The notes beneath the pieces are model-generated. The model made no database searches. It saw only the letters and a program-made list of their open reading frames with translations, and was not told where the DNA came from. Positions 31,122-37,609 of a stretch of DNA of 37,609 bases are shown here, one piece after another. Within the stretch, counting starts at the first letter, position 1. Each line of letters begins with the position of its first letter. The position numbers and the translations under genes are program-made. Origin of the DNA: Terramyces sp. JEL0728 (Eukaryota > Chytridiomycota > Chytridiomycetes > Rhizophydiales > Terramycetaceae); NCBI GenBank assembly GCA_027603945.1, contig JADIIU010000120.1, forward strand, positions 1 through 37,609, written 5' to 3'.

Positions 31122-32219
31122 ATGATTGAAATTGCAGGAGATAAAAAATCACTGCAGGCACTAGACTTGAAAGAAATCAAATCCCACTTGGAAACCAATT
31201 ACGTCTCTGTTAAAACCCACACCCCATTTGCCTACAGGGATTACCTTATCAATTTCAATTACAATGAACAGATTCATCAGTTGTCCCCCAATGATGAGTT
31301 TGTCACGTACGAACTTTACGATTCGATAGAAGTTGAACCAAATTACAGCCTGTACCGACTGCCATTCAAATCGTTTTATTCTTTGTATGAACAGCTTTAT
31401 TATAAAGGCAATATCAAGCATTCGCTGCTGGACTTTGTAGATTCAATCGCTCTATTTTCCTCAAAAGGCATAACCAAAGTATCAGTTAATAAGCTGGTGC
31501 TGCTCTATGGACCACCAGTAAAGCGTATTTAATGATAGGGTATCAGATTGCTGATTTAGGGACTGGCAAGACATCGCTTGCCAAAGCTGTAGCTCAAAAG
31601 ATTTCAATCTACCGACCGTCAGTACTGGTTGAAATCAATACAAACTCATTATTGAGTAAATTCTATGCAGAAAGCTCAAAACTAGTAATCCAGGTATTTG
31701 AAAAAATATACGACTTGATGAAGCACAAGTTTGTAGTTGTGCTAATGGGTAATTGAAATTAATGCAGACGAAGTTGAAAGTTTAACTGCAGCACGCAAGA
31801 CTGCTGTTTGTGGGCTGGAACCAAGTGACGCAATCCGCGTAGTCAATACGATTCTTACCCAAATTGACAAGTTGCAATCCAAGAGCAATGTACTAGTAAT
31901 AGCAACATCGAATATTACTGAAGCCATTGATGAAGCTTTTTTGGATAGAGCTGATTTAGCATTATTGATCGATAACCCTAGCAGTGAAGCTATTTACCAA
32001 ATCTTGTATGGCGGACTGAAAGAGCTGAGTGAAAAGAAATTGATTGCTGATATGGTTTGTAACTGCGATGAGCTGTGGAATGTCAGCAAGGAGTTGGAAC
32101 GAAAGAATTCTAGCGCTCGTAAAGTTGGTAAATTGCTGCTAGTGGCCCACGCAACAATCATTCAAAAAGACCAGGCTTCATACGCAGAATACTTGGATTC
32201 AATTGCTAAACTAGTTTGA
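31122..32219 (+). CDS. PCH2: AAA+ ATPase Pch2/TRIP13
   Basis: Remodels HORMA-domain proteins (Hop1, Mad2) in meiosis and the spindle checkpoint. The coding parts join to 345 aa after removing 31518-31538 (21), 31540-31559 (20) and 31749-31767 (19). Residues 1-120 form the HORMA-binding N-terminal domain, including the family segment LYRLPFKSFYSLYEQLYY then HSLLDFVDS. Walker A GPPGTGKTS (about 130-138) is completed only if the single base 31539 is kept between the first two introns. Walker B is VVLMDEVESLTAAR (Asp196-Glu197), followed by EPSDAIRVVNTILTQID and sensor-1 ATSNIT. Its stop lies 8 bp from the convergent HEM12 stop. Confidence 0.93.
31539..31539 (+). other. Candidate single-nucleotide exon in PCH2
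   Basis: The base G at 31539 lies between a 21-nt intron (31518-31538, GTAAAG...TTAATGATAG) and a 20-nt intron (31540-31559, GTATCA...CTGATTTAG). Keeping it gives CCA CCA G|GG ACT GGC AAG, i.e. the invariant PPGTGK of Walker A. Skipping it shifts the frame. Both flanking introns follow the length and branch rules of this genome. Confidence 0.7.
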
Positions 32220-32227
32220 AAATATAT

Positions 32228-33397
32228 TTATTTCAACTTCTTTGATGATATGTCTCTCTAATGTTAATTGTATTTACAATTGCTTCCAAATAGAATTTCA
32301 AGTGCTCTGGGTCGTGGTCTGGATACATCCCATGGCCCAAGTTGGCAACATACTTTTCAACTCCGAATGCTTCAATCATTCTTTCAACGTTCTTGTAGAT
32401 TGTTTCTTTGCTTCCGTACAACAATGATGGGTCGGCATTTCCTTGCAATACTTTGGTTTTTGCAGCTTCCCTCGTCTTTTTAGGATCCATAGTCCAGTCA
32501 ATTTGAATAACATCAAATTTAGTCTTGGCAAGGTTTTCAATTGCATAATGAGAGCCTCTTGCAAATATGCTAGATGGGACGCTGTATCCTAATGCATCTG
32601 TTTTTTCCTTTACCTTGTCGACGATTTGAATAAGATAAGGTAATACAAATTCATTAAACAATTGCGCAGACAGTTCGCCAGAATTAGATTCAAAGACTTG
32701 ATACAGCTACATTATAAATATTTACTTGTGCACCAGCTTTTACTTGTCCAACCAAGAATGGAATAATGACATCAGTAATCTTTTGAAGTAAGATTCTACT
32801 TTCTTTTGGATATTTGAATAACCAGGATTTGGCTTTGCTGTAGGTTTTACTTCCACTTCCTTCAATCATGTAAGCCATCAACGTCCATGGGCCGCCAACA
32901 AACCCGTATAATGGCACTCGGCCATCCAACTTTTGTCTGGTAAGGGTGATTGCTTCAAAAACATACCCCAAAGTTGCATCGACATCCACTTTTTCAGTCA
33001 GTCTCTTTATATCGTCGGGTTGTCTGATCGGCTCAGGGAAAGTAGGTCCTTTTCCTGGAACCATTTCGCAAACAAGTCCCATTGCTTGTGGAACAACCAT
33101 AATATCACTGAAAATGATTGAAGCGTCAAGCAAATCCCCGTATCTGTCAATTGGCTGTAAAGTAACTTCGCATGCAAGTTCCGGTGTTTGGCAAACTTTA
33201 AAGAATTCATTATTTGCTCTTCCCTTTCTGTATTCTGGCAAGTACCGTCCAGCCTGTCGCATAATCCAGACTGGGAGTTTGTGAATCTTTTCGCCTTTAA
33301 TTGCTTGAAGGATCAATTTGTTTTTCAAAGGAGGAAAGTCCTTATCATGCAATGCTTTGTATTTTTCTGTTCGTGCTTTCTTTTCTGTTGGGGACAT
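32228..33397 (-). CDS. HEM12: Uroporphyrinogen decarboxylase
   Basis: Cytosolic haem-pathway enzyme converting uroporphyrinogen III to coproporphyrinogen III. Three exons give 376 aa; introns are 32707-32725 (19) and 32258-32277 (20). Active-site residues are present: Arg47 and Arg51 in PVWIMRQAGRYLPEYR, Asp98 in IIFSDIMVVPQAMG, Tyr176 in WTLMAYMIEG and His349 in NLGHGMYPDHDPE. The last intron replaces an apparent unspliced ending with the exon RDISSKKLK, which resembles the C terminus of the neighbouring paralogue, supporting the splice. It lies 33 bp from the stop of its tandem paralogue upstream. Confidence 0.95.
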
Positions 33398-33430
33398 TTT
33401 TTAGATTTCAAAATCAAAAATCAATTTTAT

Positions 33431-34679
33431 TTAGTAAAAGTAGTACATCATATTGTTTGCATCTCTAGGATCTAATTCACAGGCACTTTCTTTCATCTTT
33501 TCGGCAGAGATTTCCCGCTATCGTTAATCAACAATTACAATAGAATCCAAGAACATTTCTACTGCCTCTGGGTCGGTATCCGTGTCTATATCGTGATAAA
33601 TATGGGCCACGAGTTTGTTGGTTGTATATTCCGTAAGCATATTTTCAATTTTTTTGTTAATTTCTTGTCTATTGGAGCCTGTCAATTGAGAAAGATTGAA
33701 ATAAGCCAAAAGGACTTTGCCTCTGGATATTTCCCGCTTTTCCTTTGCATCATACCAAGCGGGGGTTTGGATTAATTCGGCATCGGTGTAGCACAATCTG
33801 TCAAAGACATAGTGGTTGGTTCCAACAAAGACACTGATTTGACTCTTGTATCCAATATCATCCAAACGTGATTTTGCTCCTACTAAAAGTTGAATCATGA
33901 ATGGATAGATGTATTGGTCAAACAAATCCTTTGGCAGTTCTTCAGCATTAGGTTCGTGGACATGCAGACTCTATTATAAGCATAAATTACTTGACAGCCC
34001 ATTCGCTGTTGATCCCACATCAAACCTGCTTGGAAATTCACAATTCTTTGAAGCAAGACATGGGAATGCACCCTTCTATTTCTTAGCCATTCTTCGGCAA
34101 TTGCTGATTTTCTGCAAGCTCTTCCCTCCAACATGGTGCAAAATATTGTGTATGGCCCTTCAATGATACCCACTAAAATAGCTCTTCCGTCCAGTAGTGT
34201 CCTTGCTTTTACAATACTTTCCATAATATAAGAAAACTTTGCATCGGCATCAAATTCCTTTGGCGGCAACCTCCTTAAATCCTCTGGCTCTCTGATTGGG
34301 TTCTTTAATACTGGTCCATACGCCGATAGCTCTACCGTCAACCCCATTGCTTGCGGGATCATCATTGGGTCGTAGAACATTGCAACTCCGTCAACTTTCC
34401 CTTCATATTTGATTGCTGGGATTACTGTTGCCTTTGCAGAAAGTTCTGGGTCTTGGCTGACTCGAAAGTATTCATTCAAGTCTCTAACCGTACATTCTTC
34501 TGCTGTTAGAAACACTCACCTGGTAAATATCGTCCATGTATCCACACTGGTATTCTTGGTAATTGCGACCCTTTGTTTGCATGAATCAGTAATTTGTTCT
34601 TGGTGTCTGGAAAATCTCTGTCGTACTTGGTCTTGTATGTGCTATTTCTACTGCGCTTTAGCAGAGGACTTTGAAACAT
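33431..34679 (-). CDS. Divergent uroporphyrinogen decarboxylase paralogue
   Basis: Tandem duplicate of HEM12 on the same strand. Four exons give 395 aa; introns are 34500-34519 (20, GTGAGT donor, NAGNAG acceptor), 33971-33990 (20) and 33518-33538 (21). The fold is kept (IPQAMGLTVEL, IREPEDLRRL, TDTDPEAVEMFLDSI), but the active site is altered. The PVWIMRQAGRYLP motif is shortened to PVWIHGRYLP, losing one substrate-binding Arg. The tyrosine of the AYMIEG motif is Thr175, while Asp97 and a His in HIYHD remain. Sequence has diverged far from the neighbour throughout. It is probably inactive as a decarboxylase or has a changed substrate. Confidence 0.85.
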
Positions 34680-34971
34680 TAAAAAAGTTTGTGCAAGCTC
34701 TTGCCTCTTTGAAATCACAAACACAAGATTCAAAATACAGCGGAAGCATTATACCAATTCAAAGTGCTGGCCAGAAATGCTTTGAATATATCAGTCGTAG
34801 AGTGGGTCGCGTGTTCAATTACAAAAGCTTGACTGAATTCCCAATTACGAATTCCATATTACGGTACATATTGCAAGTTAGATGCTGTATTAAGAGAGTT
34901 GTCCGACAATTTCTGGTATGCAAAAAGGATACTGCAGTCAATAAATCATGGGCGAAAGAAATGTTTAGAGT
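34680..34971. other. Gap between the PRMT gene and the UROD paralogue
   Basis: A 292-bp region that includes the promoter of the UROD paralogue. A plus-strand open frame runs through it (about 34636-34996, containing FETLKKFVQALASLKSQ), but it overlaps both flanking minus-strand genes and has no recognised homology. I do not call it. Confidence 0.35.
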
Positions 34972-36265
34972 TTATTCAAATAATGCATCCAATTGAGAGT
35001 TTCCAGAGTCAGGTTGATACAATCCAGCGTATTCCGGTTTGGCAACGTGTTCTGGAGGCGGCTGGTCAAAGTAATATGTTTGCTCGTGAAGGGCCCACTC
35101 GCCAGTACGTTTGCTAAAGTTATTGGTCTGATTGCGATTAAAAAATTCATGGTCAAGTTTAGGATCAGAGAGAATTGTGTTTCCTGTAACAATTTCTGCT
35201 TTGATGTCGTAGGAGCGCATTGGGTTGGCTACCATTCTAATCCATCCTCTGATCGTTTCAAAAGCGTTGACAGCAAGAGGTTCTTTGTTAATCAAATACT
35301 ACCTTTCAGCACCATTCTAACTTGGTGCCAATGTGTCTTTTCAGCGTGCGGAGCAGTGGAAAGAATATAACCGCCAAGGTTAATATCAAACCAAGCACCA
35401 ATACCATGAATTAGCCCAGTGTATTGTGCGACCCAAGTAAAAGGAATAATAATATCTTGAATTTCTTCTTTGGTAACAGTTCTAAAATCTACTGCGTGGG
35501 CATGTGCTGGGGATAATAGGATTCTAGCATCAAATCCACCAACAATCGGCTAATTTAAACCCTAATTACCTGTCCAAACACTTCATCTTTGGCATCTTTG
35601 GCTAAAGGCGAAAAGTCAACTCCATAGAAATCTTGTTGCTCCCAGAAACGTACTATGTTAGCATAAAATACCTTTTGCCATAGTCTGCGACCACAAATTG
35701 GCGTCAGAGAATGGGGCAACATAAATGGTACCCATTGAAGGAACCTAAATCAGCCAAATAATACCATTGCACCGCCAGGTTTCAAGAACCGATCTCTAGC
35801 GACAATATAGCTTTCAATCATCCTTTCATGAACCAGCAACACACCGATAGGTTCACTAATTAATGTATCGACTTTGGGTAATCTGTCGACGTCTTCAATT
35901 TTGCTTTTAATAACAGTCAATTTCCCTTTCAACCAATCATTGGTAACTCCAACATGATCCATTATCTTTTGAATTTTGTCAGCCATTCCACTTGCTTCAA
36001 TTGCATAGACATGTTCAGCGCCAGCTTTAACTGCAAAATAAGACAAGATTCCACTTCCAGCCCCCAAATCCATTACTGTCTTTCCCATGAACAACGAACT
36101 ACTGTTGGATAGAATTGCGGTCTGATATAACGACGTACGAATTGAATCATTCAGCATGTTTTGTTGGTGCACAAATTGCGCATAATAACTGAAATAAGTA
36201 GGATCTCTTTCATCATTCTGCGCTGATTTTTTACTCATTTGCCTTTCCATTGGAGTGTCTTCCAT
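34972..36265 (-). CDS. CARM1: Protein arginine methyltransferase, CARM1/PRMT4 type
   Basis: Type I arginine methyltransferase of chromatin and splicing factors. Five exons give 404 aa; introns are 35745-35764 (20), 35653-35671 (19), 35550-35569 (20) and 35283-35302 (20). The SAM-binding motif is VMDLGAGSGILSYFA, the post-I acidic residue lies in YAIEAS, and the double-E loop is SEPIGVLLVHERMIESY (Glu138 and Glu147). The YFSYYAQFVHQQNML start, HVHAVDF-like motif (AHAHAVDFR) and THWHQVR (THW loop) fit PRMT4 better than PRMT1. The N-terminal PH-like domain and the C-terminal transactivation tail of animal CARM1 are absent. Confidence 0.88.
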
Positions 36266-36295
36266 TTTTCAGTGATTGTTTTTTTTCGAGATCAA

Positions 36296-36558
36296 ATGAA
36301 CACTGCTCAGTTGGAACACTTGCAAGCTAAATATACCGGAAGTGGAAATGCCGATACAACCAGATAGTAATAATTTATTAAAATAGTGAGTGGTTGACAC
36401 ATCAGCATAGAGATTCAATTGCGAGTTACGTGGGCCACAACACACTTGTCTCTTACTTTGCAGTTGCAGAAAATGAAAGTATAATGAGAGTGAAACACAA
36501 GTTATTTCAAAAATATATTCAGCCTTGCGGTACTCCTGTAGAAAATGACAATGCATAA
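36296..36558 (+). CDS. SF3B5: Splicing factor SF3b subunit 5 (SF3b10/Ysf3)
   Basis: Small subunit of the U2 snRNP SF3b complex, which clamps the branch-point helix. It is invisible as a long open frame because a 20-nt intron (36367-36386) splits it. The joined protein is 80 aa, the human one 86. Residues MNTAQLEHLQAKYTGSGNADTTR-(Y)EWL (in two parts across the junction), HQHRDSIASYVGH, YFAVAENES and YIQPCGTP match SF3b10 almost position by position. It starts only 31 bp from the divergent PRMT gene and ends 14 bp from the convergent sensor-like gene. Confidence 0.95.
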
Positions 36559-36571
36559 TAATATATCGTTT

Positions 36572-37609
36572 TTAAGGGTTATATGGTGGAAGATTGTCTT
36601 GCTCTTGAGAAGGTGCCTGCGATGGTATCATTGCAGGAAATGCGCTTTCTACGTGAATCTGTGGAACGTTATTGTTCAGCATAATTGGTAATTGGCCATA
36701 CGCCGGTTGTGGTGGAATATAAATTGGCTGAGCAATTTGAACAGGGGAGGGATTGAAAGGCTGGCTAACTGGGAACGTATTAACAGGAACACCGGGCTGT
36801 AAAAATGGAGATGTAGAACCATTCCAAGATACTCTTGACGAAACAGTTGGTTGGCGAGACTGGTTGTCACCTCATGAACTGCGTGCTCCGAAAGAAGTAG
36901 CTGGTTGATTTAGGGATAAGTTTGGAGAGGTCTGTCCTGGCTTTGAATCTGGAACACTCAGGTTTTGGTTGTACGTGTCAACCCATGGGGTATCTGAATT
37001 TGATCCCATGTAGGCGTTCTGTGCAATTGAACTCTGGTTTCCATCCATATCGGATCCTTGAGTGGAAAGAGGGAGTACACTGGGAGATCCAGTATCATCA
37101 AGTGTGCTTTTATCTTTACTGAATCTACCTTTAATCGAGTCTTTGTATTTTACAAACAAAAATACACCCAAGAAAGCAATAACTGCCCCGCATACCAAAG
37201 TAACAATCAAGCCCTTTTGAAACGTATTCAGCGTAACATTTGTGTCAGATGCTGGGATAGAAGTTTGTAGAGGACTGTCATTAGATTGATTGTCATTATC
37301 TGTTGCGTTGGAAATGCTTGATGAGATTGCTGCAGGCGGATTAACTTGCGTTGCAGCTGGGATATTAGATGCACTAACGCTGTTAGCAGTTCCTGCATTT
37401 GAACCACCACCAGAATTAGTTGAACCTGAATTTGTAGGAGTGCCATTACTGCCAGAGTTTGTATTACCTCCTGAATTTCCTGAGTTTGAATTGCCACTGG
37501 AACTGCTGGTTGAACCTGAATTTGCAGGTGTGCCTTTACTGCCAGTGTTTGAGTTACCTCCAGAATTGCCAGTGTTTGAGCTACCTCCAGAATTGCCAGT
37601 GTTTGAGCT
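36572..37609 (-). CDS. Partial single-pass cell-surface protein with Asn/Gly/Ser repeats
   Basis: The gene runs off the window edge, so the N terminus is missing. The visible 345 codons start with extracellular Ser/Asn/Gly/Thr repeats (SSNTGNSGG units), then a transmembrane helix (LIVTLVCGAVIAFLGVFLFV), a basic stop-transfer KYKDSIKGRF and a Ser/Pro/Gln-rich tail ending LPPYNP. This is the layout of fungal wall-stress sensors of the Mid2/Wsc kind, which would be PMT substrates. An in-frame TGA at 36872-36874 interrupts the tail. The same frame continues for 100 codons. A 27-nt GC-AG segment (36860-36886) could be spliced out, or the stop may be read through, mutated or an error. Confidence 0.65.
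37380..37609 (-). repeat. Low-complexity repeats encoding SNTGNSGG-type units
   Basis: Short direct repeats of about 24 bp (for example the string GCCAGTGTTTGAG recurring near 37535, 37569 and 37595) encode Ser/Asn/Thr/Gly-rich octapeptides in the extracellular part of the partial sensor-like gene. The array continues beyond the window end. Confidence 0.75.

Noticed and set aside
31518..31546. A single 29-nt intron in PCH2 ending at ATCAG
   Set aside because: Keeps the frame but inserts four residues into the invariant GPPGTGKT loop and lacks a branch motif near its acceptor; the two-intron solution fits better.
32233..32277. Unspliced HEM12 ending VNTINIRETYHQRS
   Set aside because: Removing the 20-nt intron 32258-32277 gives an ending (RDISSKKLK) similar to that of the paralogue (REISAEKMK), so the read-through is an intron artefact.
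34780..34860. tRNA-like string GTGTTCAATTAC
   Set aside because: No matching acceptor stem, D-arm or anticodon arm could be folded around it.
34636..34996. Plus-strand open frame containing FETLKKFVQALASLKSQ
   Set aside because: Overlaps the 5' coding end of the UROD paralogue and the 3' end of the PRMT gene, both well supported on the minus strand.

Overview
This is nuclear DNA from a fungus with a very compact genome. A divergent histone H3/H4 pair, TRS65 (fungal TRAPPII subunit), a PMT2-type protein O-mannosyltransferase, a Tps3/Tsl1-type trehalose synthase subunit and an Asi-type inner-nuclear-membrane RING protein point to fungi. CARM1-type PRMT and PXMP4 genes argue against a budding yeast. 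I cannot name the lineage. The DNA is AT-rich, intergenic gaps are mostly 10-330 bp, and almost every base is gene.

The dominant feature is the introns. Re-joining the broken reading frames by homology and frame gives 67 introns that I consider secure, all 19-22 nt long (18 of 19 nt, 35 of 20, 9 of 21, 5 of 22). Nearly all begin GTA and end with a branch-point-like TAAY or TGAT followed 5-6 nt later by AG. Some genes have many (10 in the PDK-family kinase, 8 in PMT2, 6 in RPN1) and others none. Exceptions to the pattern include a GT-TG intron, GC-AG introns, a NAGNAG acceptor, an 18-nt exon and an apparent single-nucleotide exon that completes the Walker A glycine of PCH2.

Layout. 1-860: histones H3 (-) and H4 (+). 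1190-3515: SWC4, CDC34 and an unknown small gene (all +). 3548-6271: TRS65 and TAD1 (-). 6513-13818: Asi-like RING protein, proteasome RPN1 and Tps3-like trehalose subunit (+). 13881-16023: PDK/BCKDK-family kinase and a PPPY-containing membrane protein (-). 16074-17573: F-box/LRR protein (+). 17694-26698: PMT2, an LRR single-pass membrane protein, an E2-like protein and a 959-residue protein with a new repeat (all -). 27028-29244: PXMP4 and EXO1 (+). 29361-30827: secreted repeat protein (-). 31122-32219: PCH2 (+). 32228-34679: HEM12 and a tandem divergent UROD paralogue (-). 34972-36265: CARM1-type PRMT (-). 36296-36558: SF3B5, a short gene visible only after removing its 20-nt intron (+). 36572-37609: a partial cell-wall-sensor-like membrane protein (-).

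No operon logic applies. Themes that recur are chromatin (H3, H4, SWC4, PRMT), ubiquitin/proteasome (CDC34, Asi-like RING, RPN1, E2-like, F-box), the cell wall and secretory path (TRS65, PMT2, LRR protein, sensor), and genome maintenance or meiosis (EXO1, PCH2). No mobile element, CRISPR array, rRNA or tRNA was recognised.
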